Shown: positions 8,116 through 17,155 of the stretch, in pieces
How the letters are laid out: each line of letters begins with the position of its first letter
Numbering within the stretch: the stretch's first letter is position 1
NCBI GenBank assembly: GCA_964600075.1
Contig: CAZRIE010000072.1
Span: 1-22,161 of the forward strand
Source of the DNA: CAZRIE01 sp964600075
GTDB lineage: Bacteria > Bacteroidota > Bacteroidia > Flavobacteriales > Flavobacteriaceae
Length of the DNA stretch: 22,161 bases
Reading direction: 5' to 3'
Translations under genes and position numbers: made by a program
The notes under the pieces: generated by a model
The model's database searches: none
What the model was told of the DNA's origin: nothing
What the model saw: only the letters and a program-made list of their open reading frames with translations

Positions 8116-11100
8116 ATGAATGTAAAAGTTTGGACAGAAAAGGTAGTTATTCCAACGTATGAAATCGGGAAACCCGAGAAGAACCCAATCTTTTTGGAGA
8201 AAAGGGTGTATCAGGGGAGTAGTGGTAAGGTTTATCCGCACCCTGTAATCGAAAAGATTTCCGATGAAAAAGTGGATAAAGAATGGCAGGCTTGTTATTT
8301 GGAGAATGATTTTATCAAGATCATGATTCTGCCTGAACTTGGCGGTCGTGTTCAAATGGCCTATGATAAAATGAAAAAGCGCCATTTTGTGTACTATAAT
8401 GAAGTCATAAAACCTGCTCTAGTTGGTCTTACGGGGCCTTGGATATCCGGTGGCATCGAATTCAACTGGCCACAACATCACAGACCAAGCACCTATGATG
8501 CCGTTGATTTTTGCATCGATGAAAACGAAGATGGCAGCAAAACCGTTTGGTGCAGCGAAATGGAGCGAATGCTCGGTACTAAGGGCATGACGGGTTTTAC
8601 GCTACATCCTGACAAGGCCTATTTAGAAATCAAAGTAAAACTATATAATCGAACCGATAGGCCGCAAACTTTTTTGTGGTGGGCGAACCCTGCGGTAGCG
8701 GTAAATGATGATTATCAGTCCGTTTTTCCGCCAGATGTGAATGCGGTCTTTGACCACGGCAAACGTGATGTTTCGGAGTTTCCGATTGCAAAAGGAAAGT
8801 ACTATAAGTTTGACTATGCTCCAGGAACCGATATTTCCCGTTATAAAAATATTCCTGTTCCGACTTCCTATATGGCGATTACCTCAGATTATAATTTTGT
8901 CGGTGGATATGAAAATGACACCAAAGGCGGATTACTACATGTGGCCAATCATCACGTTTCCCCTGGAAAAAAACAATGGACGTGGGGCAATGGAGATTTC
9001 GGAACAGCTTGGGATAGGAATCTAACAGACACCAACGGCCCTTATATCGAATTGATGTGCGGTGTATATACCGACAATCAGCCTGACTTCTCTTGGTTGA
9101 TGCCTTACGAGGAAAAACAGTTTTCGCAATATTTTATGCCCTATCAAGATCTAGGGGTGGTGAAAAACGCGTCGAAAGATGCGATGCTGAATTTGGAGTT
9201 TGAGGGGGACAAAGCCATTTTAAAAGTGTATGCTACGGGAATTTATCCCGATACTAGAATCAAATTAACCGCTGGCGATGAGGTTTTTTACGAAGATATT
9301 TTTGATTTTTCGCCGGGCATATCCTTAATACAAGAAATCGAAATTGACCCGAAATTAGAAAAGCACCGCTATGGAGTTTCGGTAATTTCCAATAAAGGAA
9401 CAATACTTATCGATTGGAAACCTGAAAAAGAAACGGCTAGAGAAATTCCGGAAGTGGCAAGACCTGCCAAAGAACCAAAGGATATTTCAACCAACGAAGA
9501 ACTGTTCTTGAACGGTCAACATTTGGAGCAGTACCGGCATGCGACCTATAATCCGTTGGATTATTACGAAGAGGCTTTAAGTCGTGACCCCGATGACATT
9601 CGTTGCAACAACGCTATGGGACTTTGGTTGCTTCGAAAAGGAAAATTTGCCGAAGCCGTGCCCTATTTTTCAAAGGCTTTTGGGCGGCAGGTAAATAGAA
9701 ATCCGAATCCTTATGATGGGGAGCCGCTTTTTAATTTAGGCCTATCGTTTCGCTATCAAGGGAATAACAAAGAAGCCTACGATGCTTTTTATAAATCAGT
9801 CTGGAACGCTGCTTTTATGGATGCGGGTTATTTTCAAATTTCCCAACTGGATGCTATCAACCAAAATTGGAATCAAGGTTTGGATACTGTAGAAAGAAGT
9901 TTGGTACGCAATTGGAACAACCACAAAGCCCGCCATCTGAAAGTGGCTCTACTACGAAAACTTGGGGAAGAACAAAAAGCTAAAAAGCTTATTCTAGAAT
10001 CACTGGCCCTTGACCATTTTAATTTTGGAATGTATTTTGAAAATTTCCTGATGGGGGAGAAATCGGCAAAAGCCAAGTTGGTAACTCTTATGCGTGATAA
10101 CATTCATAACTATATTGAAATCGCTTTGGATTATGCCAATTCGGGATTTTTCCCCGAGGCCATTGAACTTTTGGATTTAGGTATTGGACAGCAAGATTCG
10201 GTCTATCCTATGGCACTATATTTTAAGGGTTGGTTCTTATCGAATGACCATTTAACTTCAGAAGCGTCGGCAACTTTCAAAGAGGCCGAAAAATGCAATC
10301 CCGAGTATTGTTTTCCTAATCGACTTGAGGCGGTTTTGGCCCTGCAATGCGCTATGGAATTGAATCCGAGCGGGGATAAAGCGCCTTATTATTTGGGTAA
10401 TTTCTGGTATGATGCCAAACAATATGAAGATGCGATTTCGTGTTGGGAGACTTCCGTTTCCATAGTGAATACCTTTCCGACCGTACTCAGAAATCTGGCA
10501 TTGGCATATTTCAACAAACAAGATGATGCAGATAACGCCTTAATAACCTTAGAGAAAGCTTTCCAACTAGATAGGGGTGATGCCCGTGTTTTTATGGAGC
10601 TAGACCAGCTCTATAAAAAACAAAATATGTCCGTTGCCTTTCGTTTCCACCTTTTTGAGCAATACAATGATTTGGTTGCCGAAAGGGATGATTTGTATAT
10701 CGAAAAAGCATACCTGTTCATATTAGAAAAGGAATATGCCAAAGCATATGACTGGATAATGCAGCGACAATTTCATCCTTGGGAAGGTGGCGAGGGCAAA
10801 GTGACCAAGGCCTATACGGGTAGTCTCATTGGTATGGCGAAAATGGCGATCGAAAACAGGGAGTTTTCAGAAGCACGGGATTATTTGGAAAAAGCGAGAA
10901 ACTATCCGCATAATCTAGGCGAAGGAAAACTGCCCGGCACCCATGAAAATGAAATTGATTATTTGTCTGGTGTTGCACAAGAAGGTCTTGGAGAGATCGA
11001 AAATGCCAGTTCGTATTGGCAAAATGCCATTTCAGGAGCAAGTGAGCCGATGCCGGTTTGGTTCTATAATGACCAACCGCCAGACAGTATATTTTACCAA

Positions 11101-11418
11101 GGCTTGGCCTTTATGAAATTAGGCAATCAGGAAGAAGCAAAGATTCGTTTCAATAGGCTACTTGCCTATGGAAATGAACATCTGAATGACAAGGTGAAAA
11201 TAGATTACTTTGCCGTATCGTTGCCCGATTTGATGATTTGGGAAGAAGATCTCGATGTAAAAAACAAAACGCATTGTGAATACCTTTTGGCCCTAGGCCA
11301 TAAGGGGATTTCAGGCTCAAATGAAAAATCAAGTTTATACTTTCAAAAGGTCTTAGAATCAGATAATACCCACTTTGGGGCTAATGAACATAATGCCGTG
11401 CCCATGCCGCAAACTTGA
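8116..11418 (+). CDS. DUF5107 domain protein with C-terminal TPR repeats
   Basis: This 1100-residue protein has no signal peptide or membrane segment and should be cytoplasmic. Residues ~40-350 match DUF5107: MILPELGGRVQMAYDK, then GPWISGGIEFNWPQHHRPST and FLWWANPAVAVNDD, a pattern reminiscent of the galactose-mutarotase-like beta-sandwich. Residues ~350-450 form another beta-rich segment. From about 485 to the end there are many helix-pair repeats of TPR type (YYEEALSRDPDDIRCNNAMG, KGKFAEAVPYFSKAF). DUF5107 proteins tend to accompany carbohydrate genes, but I know of no firm activity; hydrolysis, mutarotation or binding of an imported glycan are all possible. It is first in the operon, 62 bases before the first GH97 gene. 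The conserved Glu/His/Trp cluster at ~114-122 is a plausible active or binding site. Confidence 0.85.
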   Translation: MNVKVWTEKVVIPTYEIGKPEKNPIFLEKRVYQGSSGKVYPHPVIEKISDEKVDKEWQACYLENDFIKIMILPELGGRVQMAYDKMKKRHFVYYNEVIKPALVGLTGPWISGGIEFNWPQHHRPSTYDAVDFCIDENEDGSKTVWCSEMERMLGTKGMTGFTLHPDKAYLEIKVKLYNRTDRPQTFLWWANPAVAVNDDYQSVFPPDVNAVFDHGKRDVSEFPIAKGKYYKFDYAPGTDISRYKNIPVPTSYMAITSDYNFVGGYENDTKGGLLHVANHHVSPGKKQWTWGNGDFGTAWDRNLTDTNGPYIELMCGVYTDNQPDFSWLMPYEEKQFSQYFMPYQDLGVVKNASKDAMLNLEFEGDKAILKVYATGIYPDTRIKLTAGDEVFYEDIFDFSPGISLIQEIEIDPKLEKHRYGVSVISNKGTILIDWKPEKETAREIPEVARPAKEPKDISTNEELFLNGQHLEQYRHATYNPLDYYEEALSRDPDDIRCNNAMGLWLLRKGKFAEAVPYFSKAFGRQVNRNPNPYDGEPLFNLGLSFRYQGNNKEAYDAFYKSVWNAAFMDAGYFQISQLDAINQNWNQGLDTVERSLVRNWNNHKARHLKVALLRKLGEEQKAKKLILESLALDHFNFGMYFENFLMGEKSAKAKLVTLMRDNIHNYIEIALDYANSGFFPEAIELLDLGIGQQDSVYPMALYFKGWFLSNDHLTSEASATFKEAEKCNPEYCFPNRLEAVLALQCAMELNPSGDKAPYYLGNFWYDAKQYEDAISCWETSVSIVNTFPTVLRNLALAYFNKQDDADNALITLEKAFQLDRGDARVFMELDQLYKKQNMSVAFRFHLFEQYNDLVAERDDLYIEKAYLFILEKEYAKAYDWIMQRQFHPWEGGEGKVTKAYTGSLIGMAKMAIENREFSEARDYLEKARNYPHNLGEGKLPGTHENEIDYLSGVAQEGLGEIENASSYWQNAISGASEPMPVWFYNDQPPDSIFYQGLAFMKLGNQEEAKIRFNRLLAYGNEHLNDKVKIDYFAVSLPDLMIWEEDLDVKNKTHCEYLLALGHKGISGSNEKSSLYFQKVLESDNTHFGANEHNAVPMPQT

Positions 11419-11480
11419 AAGTGGGGATTTATAAAAACTGTTTTTTAGTAACCTTAATCTGAAGATTTAATATAAATACT

Positions 11481-13388
11481 ATGACCAAAAAAAAATCTCG
11501 AGTGCTAGGTGTTTTTTTGTTGCTGCTATTGCTTAATGTATCCTGTAAATCGACTGAGGAAAAAAACACGGTCTTGGTAGTAAGCCCCAACGGTCACCAC
11601 AGTATTGTGTTTGAGTTGAACGGAAAAAAGGGCCCATTCTATAGAGTAACCTTTAAAGGCACACAAATCATTGCTCCATCAATTTTAGGTTTTAGTTTGA
11701 AAGAGGGGGTGCCAACTTTCGAAAACACAAAAATAGAAACTGTTGAAACCAATTCGGTCAATACTACTTGGAAACCGGTCTATGGCGAAAAGAACGAATA
11801 CCCTGAAAACTACAACGAAGCTCTGGTTAAGCTTTCAGGCAGCCCATATAACCTTCGGTTAAGGTCTTATAATGAGGGTGTTGCATTTCGATATGAGTTT
11901 AGGGATGACACGCGTTCTAAAATCATAACTAAAGAAAACACGGCTTTTGCATTACCTGCCAACGCCACTGCTTGGGTTTCTGAAAGAGCTCAAGGCGAGA
12001 TAAAAAAAATGGTCGTTTCCGATATTGATTCAGTAGCTGAGAGACCTCTTTTGGTGCAATTGGGGGATTCACTTTTCACAGCTATCGGGGAGGCTGCTTT
12101 GGTAGATTTTGCACGCATGCAGTTCAGCGGAAAATCAGGAAAACCCGGTACCTTGGTGTCCAGACTGAGTAGTGAAGTTGTATTGGGCGATTCGGTTAAA
12201 GCATCCCCTTGGCGTTTTATAATGGCCGGGGAAACTCCGGGTCAAATCTTGGAGAATAATTATCTGGTTCTTAATCTGAACGAGCCGAATAAAATTGAAG
12301 ACACCTCTTATATAAGGCCCGGAAAGATTATTCGCGAATTGACTTTGGGCACAGAAGCAGGACTTGCTTGTGTAGATTTTGCGGTAAAACACAACTTACA
12401 ATACATAGAGTTTGATGCGGGCTGGTACGGAAATGAATACGATGACGCGTCGGATGCTACCACTGTTACGGTCGACCCTAAGCGGTCTAAAGAAGAGTTG
12501 GAATTACAGAAAGTAATAGACTACGCAAGTAGTAAAGGTATTGGAGTGATACTCTATGTGAACAGAAGGTCTTTAGAAAAGCAGTTGGACGATGTACTGC
12601 CCCATCTAAAAAAATGGGGTGTATCCGGTGTCAAATACGGCTTCGTCAATGTAGGCTCCCAAAAATGGACAATTTGGTTGCATGATGCTATTCGTAAAGC
12701 GGCGGATAATGAATTAATGGTAGATGTTCACGATTCGTATCGGCCCACGGGCTTTTCCCGCACGTACCCGAATCTTATGACACAAGAAGGCATTCGTGGC
12801 GATGAAGAATCTCCGGGCAATGAAATGGTAATCAATACCATTTTTACTAGAATGATAGCGGGTGCGGGCGATCAGACCAACTGTTATTTTGCTTCACGGG
12901 TTACCGAAAAAATGGGTTCCAATGCTTCCCAGTTGGCAAAAGCCCTTTGTATTTATAGTCCCTGGCAATTTTTATACTGGTACGATAGGCCTAAGGGTGC
13001 TAAGGCAGAAGCAGGCGGTGCTGGCGGAAGTAACGCATTCATTGAGGAAGTTGATGAATTGGCCTGGTTCGATGCACTACCAACGGTCTGGGACGATACA
13101 AAGGTTTTAGGGGGATATCCCGGAGAATACGCCATCATCGCTCGCAAAAATGGAAGTGATTGGTTTGTTGGTGCTTTGAGCGGTCAAAATGAAAAAGAGA
13201 TTCGTATTGTTTTGGATTTTCTTGAGGCTGGAAAAACTTATGAGGCCATTCTATATACCGATGATATCAATAGTAATTCCATTACCAAAGTGGCAATCGA
13301 AAAAAGAATGGTAAACAAAGGGGAAGTTATTGAATATAAACTTTTAGCTAAAAATGGATTGGCAATTCATTTAAAACCTATAGAATAG
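11481..13388 (+). CDS. GH97-family lipoprotein glycoside hydrolase, first copy
   Basis: This 635-residue protein has a lipoprotein signal peptide: KKK, a Leu-rich core, then NVSC with Cys22 and acidic residues after it. An N-terminal beta domain (GH97_N, starting SPNGHHSIVFEL) is followed by the TIM barrel (~280-530) and a C-terminal beta domain. GH97 enzymes are exo-alpha-glucosidases (SusB, inverting, Ca2+-dependent) or alpha-galactosidases (retaining). Here the retaining nucleophile position (KVDF in that group) is Gly387 in KYGF. The SusB general-acid position is kept as Glu442 (RGDE) and the Ca-ligand Glu as Glu436. The SusB base/Ca Glu in HE is Asp418 (VHD), and the other SusB base (HHE) is replaced by N361-R362. 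It may be an inverting enzyme of unknown specificity, anchored in the periplasm or on the surface. Confidence 0.88.
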   Translation: MTKKKSRVLGVFLLLLLLNVSCKSTEEKNTVLVVSPNGHHSIVFELNGKKGPFYRVTFKGTQIIAPSILGFSLKEGVPTFENTKIETVETNSVNTTWKPVYGEKNEYPENYNEALVKLSGSPYNLRLRSYNEGVAFRYEFRDDTRSKIITKENTAFALPANATAWVSERAQGEIKKMVVSDIDSVAERPLLVQLGDSLFTAIGEAALVDFARMQFSGKSGKPGTLVSRLSSEVVLGDSVKASPWRFIMAGETPGQILENNYLVLNLNEPNKIEDTSYIRPGKIIRELTLGTEAGLACVDFAVKHNLQYIEFDAGWYGNEYDDASDATTVTVDPKRSKEELELQKVIDYASSKGIGVILYVNRRSLEKQLDDVLPHLKKWGVSGVKYGFVNVGSQKWTIWLHDAIRKAADNELMVDVHDSYRPTGFSRTYPNLMTQEGIRGDEESPGNEMVINTIFTRMIAGAGDQTNCYFASRVTEKMGSNASQLAKALCIYSPWQFLYWYDRPKGAKAEAGGAGGSNAFIEEVDELAWFDALPTVWDDTKVLGGYPGEYAIIARKNGSDWFVGALSGQNEKEIRIVLDFLEAGKTYEAILYTDDINSNSITKVAIEKRMVNKGEVIEYKLLAKNGLAIHLKPIE

Positions 13389-13416
13389 AAAAGTAAGAAC
13401 TTATAATAAATCAATA

Positions 13417-15426
13417 ATGAAGCTATCTTATTTTAAAAATATGCTACTTGGCCTTTCGGTCTTATGGGTTAATCAGGCGTGCCAAAAGCAAAGCGAACCA
13501 ATGCTGACAAATTCGCCTAACGGTGCTATTGAAACGGAATTCTTATTGTTAGAAGGAAAACCACAATTTTTGGTTAATAAAAACGGACGTGCCATAGTGA
13601 AACCATCCACGTTAGGCCTAGCACTTCAAGGCAAGTCAAATGACGAATTCGAACTTTTGGAGACCATCACCGATGAGAATGACACAACATGGGAGCCTGT
13701 TTGGGATAAAGCATCAAAAATTAGGGACAATTATAAGGAAAGTACCTATTGGCTAAATGGAACAGGCACTGATTCATACAAAATAGGTGTAGTTATTCGC
13801 CTGTATGATGATGGGGTGGCCATTCGGTATGTGCTTCCCGAACAAGAGGGTCTTACTGAATTTACCATCAAGGATGATAAAACATCATTTTCATTTGCAA
13901 AAGACTACACCTATTGGGCGACCAATGGTGAAAATCACAACCTTGGTCCGGCACCATTGAGTAAATATCCCAAAGCGATCAGTGAGCCAGATAGTTTGGG
14001 CCCCTCCAAAGACAAGGAACATTTGGATTATAATGCGAGCGCCAAGGCCATTGAAATTGCTAAGGCGGGACATACCCCAACCGTTATCGATTTGGGAGAA
14101 GACGGATATGCGGCACTACTAGAGGCTGCCATTTATGATTTTGCCGATTTTAATTTGGAGAAAATACTGAACGAGCTGACCTTAAAGTGTAAAATGCCGA
14201 AGTCTAAAGGAATTGCGTCGGCCCAGACTTCATGGCGCGTACTATTATTGGGAGATGATGCCGGAGATTTGGTAGAATCAAATACACTTGTGAATTTAAA
14301 TCCGCCCTGTGCTATAGAAGACCCTTCGTGGATACAACCTGGAAAATCAGTTTGGGACTGGCGTGTTTGGGGCTATGAGGGGGAAGGTGGTTTTACTTAC
14401 GGCCTAAATACCAAATCGCATAAGCGTTTTATTGATTTTGCAGCCGAGAATAATATCAAATATCTATTGATGGATGCCGATTGGTACGGTCCGGAATTCG
14501 CGGAGGATGCCGACCCGACATCTGCCAATGATCAAATCAATATTGAGGAAAATATGGCTTACGCCAAAGAAAAAGGCATAAGTATTATTTTGTACTTGAA
14601 CGATGTGGGTGCGAAGAAATTCGGTCTGGAGAAGATTTTGAAACAGTTCGGAGATTGGGGCGCTGCCGGAGTAAAATATGGTTTTATGTCTAGCGAAGGA
14701 CAAGAAAAGGTGCAGTATACCCGAAAGGTAGTAGAACTTTGCGCAAAATATAAATTGACGGTAAATTTTCATGATGGCCCGGTAGCCCCGAGCGGTGACC
14801 GCAGAACATGGCCTAATTTGGTAACTAGGGAGTACGGACATTCTCAGAGCGATGCCAAAAAATCGTATTATCCAGAAACTGTTGTAAATCAGGTATTCAT
14901 AAATATGATAGCCGGGCCTTTGGATTTGTGCAACTTATGGTTTGGGTTTGAGGGAGCGGAATCACGGGATAGGGTTTTTGAAAAGATTCCCGGAACCGTT
15001 GCCGCAGAGGCGGCCAAATTAGCGGTACTCTTTAGTGGAATCCATGTTATTCCTGATGCCCCCGAAGAATATACTAAAAAGGCCAATTTGTTTGATTTTA
15101 TTAAAACACTCCCTGATAGTTTTGATGAACTCAAGGTTTTGGATGGGCAGCTGGACGAGTTCGTTTCGGTAGGTCGTAGAAAAGGCGATAATTGGTATAT
15201 AGGCACATTGACCAACCGTGAGGCTAGAGCGGTAACTATGGATTTTTCATTTTTGGAAGAAGGGGCTACTTACAAGGCTACTCTTTATGCAGATGAAATG
15301 GACACCCACTACATGAGTAATCAAGAGACCTATACGATAACCGAACGTATGATTAAGAGAGATGAGAAAATCACTTTAGCATTGGCGCCGGGAGGTGGTC
15401 ATGCGATGCGTTTGATCAAACAATAG
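13417..15426 (+). CDS. GH97-family lipoprotein glycoside hydrolase, divergent second copy
   Basis: This 669-residue protein has a lipoprotein signal peptide ending at Cys22 (VNQAC). The N-terminal domain opens with SPNGAIETEFLL, as in the preceding gene, but identity is modest, so this is not a recent duplication. The barrel has KYGF with Gly422 where retaining GH97 enzymes carry the nucleophile Asp, and FHD (Asp453) at the SusB HE position. TREYGHSQSD (Glu472 kept) stands where other GH97 proteins have xExxRGxE, so the usual general-acid Glu is Ser478. The lower barrel contains MIAGPLDLCNLWFGFE, and a GH97_C-like sandwich ends the protein. It lies 28 bases after the first GH97 gene and 40 before the transporter. 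Either it belongs to a subgroup using a different acid, such as His475, or it is inactive and binding. Confidence 0.85.
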   Translation: MKLSYFKNMLLGLSVLWVNQACQKQSEPMLTNSPNGAIETEFLLLEGKPQFLVNKNGRAIVKPSTLGLALQGKSNDEFELLETITDENDTTWEPVWDKASKIRDNYKESTYWLNGTGTDSYKIGVVIRLYDDGVAIRYVLPEQEGLTEFTIKDDKTSFSFAKDYTYWATNGENHNLGPAPLSKYPKAISEPDSLGPSKDKEHLDYNASAKAIEIAKAGHTPTVIDLGEDGYAALLEAAIYDFADFNLEKILNELTLKCKMPKSKGIASAQTSWRVLLLGDDAGDLVESNTLVNLNPPCAIEDPSWIQPGKSVWDWRVWGYEGEGGFTYGLNTKSHKRFIDFAAENNIKYLLMDADWYGPEFAEDADPTSANDQINIEENMAYAKEKGISIILYLNDVGAKKFGLEKILKQFGDWGAAGVKYGFMSSEGQEKVQYTRKVVELCAKYKLTVNFHDGPVAPSGDRRTWPNLVTREYGHSQSDAKKSYYPETVVNQVFINMIAGPLDLCNLWFGFEGAESRDRVFEKIPGTVAAEAAKLAVLFSGIHVIPDAPEEYTKKANLFDFIKTLPDSFDELKVLDGQLDEFVSVGRRKGDNWYIGTLTNREARAVTMDFSFLEEGATYKATLYADEMDTHYMSNQETYTITERMIKRDEKITLALAPGGGHAMRLIKQ

Positions 15427-15466
15427 CTCAAGACGAGTTCAATTAATAACCAATAAGAACCAAACC

Positions 15467-16852
15467 ATGACGGCTACCAAATTCAATTTCAAATACATCT
15501 TTTCCATCTCAATTGTATCCGCTTTGGGCGGACTTCTTTTTGGGTACGATTGGGTGGTCATCGGGGGAGCAAAACCATTTTATGAACGCTTTTTTGACAT
15601 TGCCGATGCCCCTTCACTGCAAGGCTGGGCTATGAGTAGTGCCTTGATCGGGTGTATTATCGGTGCGGCTATTGCAGGAAGAATGACCGAACGCTTGGGG
15701 CGTAAAAAGCCCTTGGCAATTGCCGCTTTTCTATTTATTTTGTCCGCAGCCGGAACGGGTTGGTTCAACGATTTTAATGTGTTCATCGCATTTCGGGTGC
15801 TAGGCGGATTAGGCATAGGCTTGGCTTCGACCATTTCCCCAATGTACATAGCTGAAGTATCTCCGTCGATATATCGGGGCAGGTTGGTTTCCTTAAATCA
15901 ATTGGCCATCGTTATCGGTATTTTGGCAGCGCAGATTATCAACTACGTGATTGCAGACCCCGTGGCCGAAGGGGCGACCAACGAAATGATATTGAGTTCA
16001 TGGAACGGTCAAAGCGGCTGGCGATGGATGTTCTGGGCAGAGTTAGTGCCTGCTACTTTGTTTTTTGGTCTGATTTTCTTTATTCCGGAAAGTCCGAGAT
16101 GGTTATCTAAAAACAAACAACCGGAAGCCTCTTTAAAAGTACTTTCTGCTGTTGGCGGGGATGCCTATGCCCAGCAAACCCAACTTGAAATACAGGAGAG
16201 TTTAAGTGAAAATGATACCAAACTAAAATTAAGTCAACTCTTTGAAGGGAGGAACAAAAAGGTAGTCATTACAGGTTTGGTACTGGCTTTTCTGCAACAA
16301 TGGTGTGGTATCAATGTAGTTTTTAATTATGCAGAAGAGGTTTTTACGAGTGCAGGTTATGGCGTGAGCGATGCATTATTTAATATTATTTTGACGGGGG
16401 TCGTAAATCTAGTATTTACACTGGTTGCCATGCAGGTAATCGACCGCTGGGGTCGACGTAGCCTGTGGCTATTCGGATCCGTTGGTCTCTGTTTATTGTA
16501 CATCTGTATCGGTATGTTCTACTATTTGGAATTGGAAGGCTTTGCCTTGGTGGTTTTAGTGGTAATGGCGATAGCCGTTTATGCGATGACCTTGGCACCG
16601 GTTTTCTGGGTATTGGTTTCCGAAATTTTTCCAAATCGTATTCGCGGAGCGGCGATGTCTTTAACTACTACTGCCTTATGGCTGGCTAGCTTTTTATTGA
16701 CCTACAGTTTTCCGATTTTAAATAAATCATTGGGATCCTATGGTACATTCTGGATATATGCCGGTATGTGTGTTTTATGTTTCCTTTTTGTAAAATACCG
16801 CATCCCGGAAACCAAGAACAAAACCTTGGAAGAAATCGAGAAAATCTTTTAG
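15467..16852 (+). CDS. MFS sugar:H+ symporter (sugar porter family)
   Basis: This 461-residue protein has about 12 membrane segments. It carries the sugar porter signatures in order: LLFGYDWVVIGG in TM1, GRMTERLGRKK after TM2, RGRLVSLNQLAIVIGIL, PESPRWL before the central loop, QQWCGINVVFNYAEEVF in TM7, DRWGRRSLW after TM8, and PETKNKTLEEIE at the C-terminus. It resembles XylE/GalP-type proton symporters for xylose, galactose or glucose, and should sit in the inner membrane. It is the last gene of the plus-strand operon and the only transporter in the locus, suggesting the GH97 products enter as a monosaccharide or small glycoside. The exact sugar cannot be stated. Confidence 0.93.
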   Translation: MTATKFNFKYIFSISIVSALGGLLFGYDWVVIGGAKPFYERFFDIADAPSLQGWAMSSALIGCIIGAAIAGRMTERLGRKKPLAIAAFLFILSAAGTGWFNDFNVFIAFRVLGGLGIGLASTISPMYIAEVSPSIYRGRLVSLNQLAIVIGILAAQIINYVIADPVAEGATNEMILSSWNGQSGWRWMFWAELVPATLFFGLIFFIPESPRWLSKNKQPEASLKVLSAVGGDAYAQQTQLEIQESLSENDTKLKLSQLFEGRNKKVVITGLVLAFLQQWCGINVVFNYAEEVFTSAGYGVSDALFNIILTGVVNLVFTLVAMQVIDRWGRRSLWLFGSVGLCLLYICIGMFYYLELEGFALVVLVVMAIAVYAMTLAPVFWVLVSEIFPNRIRGAAMSLTTTALWLASFLLTYSFPILNKSLGSYGTFWIYAGMCVLCFLFVKYRIPETKNKTLEEIEKIF

Positions 16853-16871
16853 AATAACGTTCTTTTTATTT
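16851..16871 (+). terminator. Weak candidate terminator after the symporter gene
   Basis: Overlapping the stop codon, AGAAT-AAC-GTTCT (16851-16863) can form a short stem with one wobble pair, followed directly by a T-rich run (TTTTATTT). The stem is very short, so it is at best a weak intrinsic terminator. Confidence 0.25.
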
Positions 16872-16878
16872 GGGTACG

Positions 16879-16962
16879 ATGAATAGAAAAATTAAGCTAC
16901 TAGCGCTACCAATTGGACTAGTAGCGGTTTTGACCATAGACCGTTTGAAAATCGCAAAGTAA
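16879..16962 (+). CDS. Possible 27-residue hydrophobic small protein
   Basis: An ATG-to-TAA frame encodes a peptide with a basic start (MNRKIK), a hydrophobic core (LLALPIGLVAVLTI) and a basic tail (DRLKIAK), resembling a single-span small membrane peptide. It starts 27 bases after the symporter stop. It has no recognisable family and overlaps an inverted repeat, so it may be chance. Confidence 0.15.
   Translation: MNRKIKLLALPIGLVAVLTIDRLKIAK
16896..16925. repeat. Inverted repeat, possible terminator stem
   Basis: GCTACTAG (16896-16903) and CTAGTAGC (16918-16925) are perfect 8-base arms around a 14-base loop that itself contains the palindrome CCAATTGG. A GGTTTT follows on the plus strand. 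It could stop plus-strand transcription, but it lacks a long T-run. Confidence 0.4.
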
Positions 16963-17136
16963 TAGACTATATTTTTGTAAAGGGCATAAAGAAAGTCAAC
17001 AAGTATGCAGTTTTTTCAGAAATGTTAAATGATATTTTTTTACTGGACCATTGCTCTGTGTTTCCCTAAATTCAATTATAAAAACAAATTTATTCAGGCT
17101 TTAAAATGACTAGTGCTATTAATTGAAAAGCAATAG

Positions 17137-17150
17137 GTTAGTTTGCTAAC
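17137..17150 (-). terminator. Short hairpin after the giant fusion gene
   Basis: GTTAG-CAAA-CTAAC on the minus strand begins six bases beyond the TAA stop of the fusion gene, followed by a moderately T-rich stretch (CTATTGCTTTTC). It is a weak candidate terminator because the stem is only five pairs and AT-rich. Confidence 0.3.
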
Positions 17151-17155
17151 ATTCC

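Larger units (their letters stand above)
16853..17155. other. Convergent intergenic region
   Basis: About 300 bases lie between the symporter and the giant fusion gene, which are convergent. They contain a weak terminator-like stem at the left end, an 8-base inverted repeat at 16896-16925, a 27-codon open frame at 16879-16962, a promoter-like pair (TTTG 16944-16947, 22 bases, TATTTTTG 16970-16977) and a short hairpin near 17137-17150. No convincing longer gene is present. Confidence 0.5.

Noticed and set aside
11481..15426. Recent tandem duplication of the GH97 genes
   Set aside because: The two proteins differ strongly outside shared GH97 motifs and have different active-site segments, so an old divergence or independent recruitment is more likely.
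17085..17092. TAAATTTG on the minus strand as a promoter
   Set aside because: There is no TTTG at the right distance and it would read into the 3' end of the symporter gene; a likely chance match.
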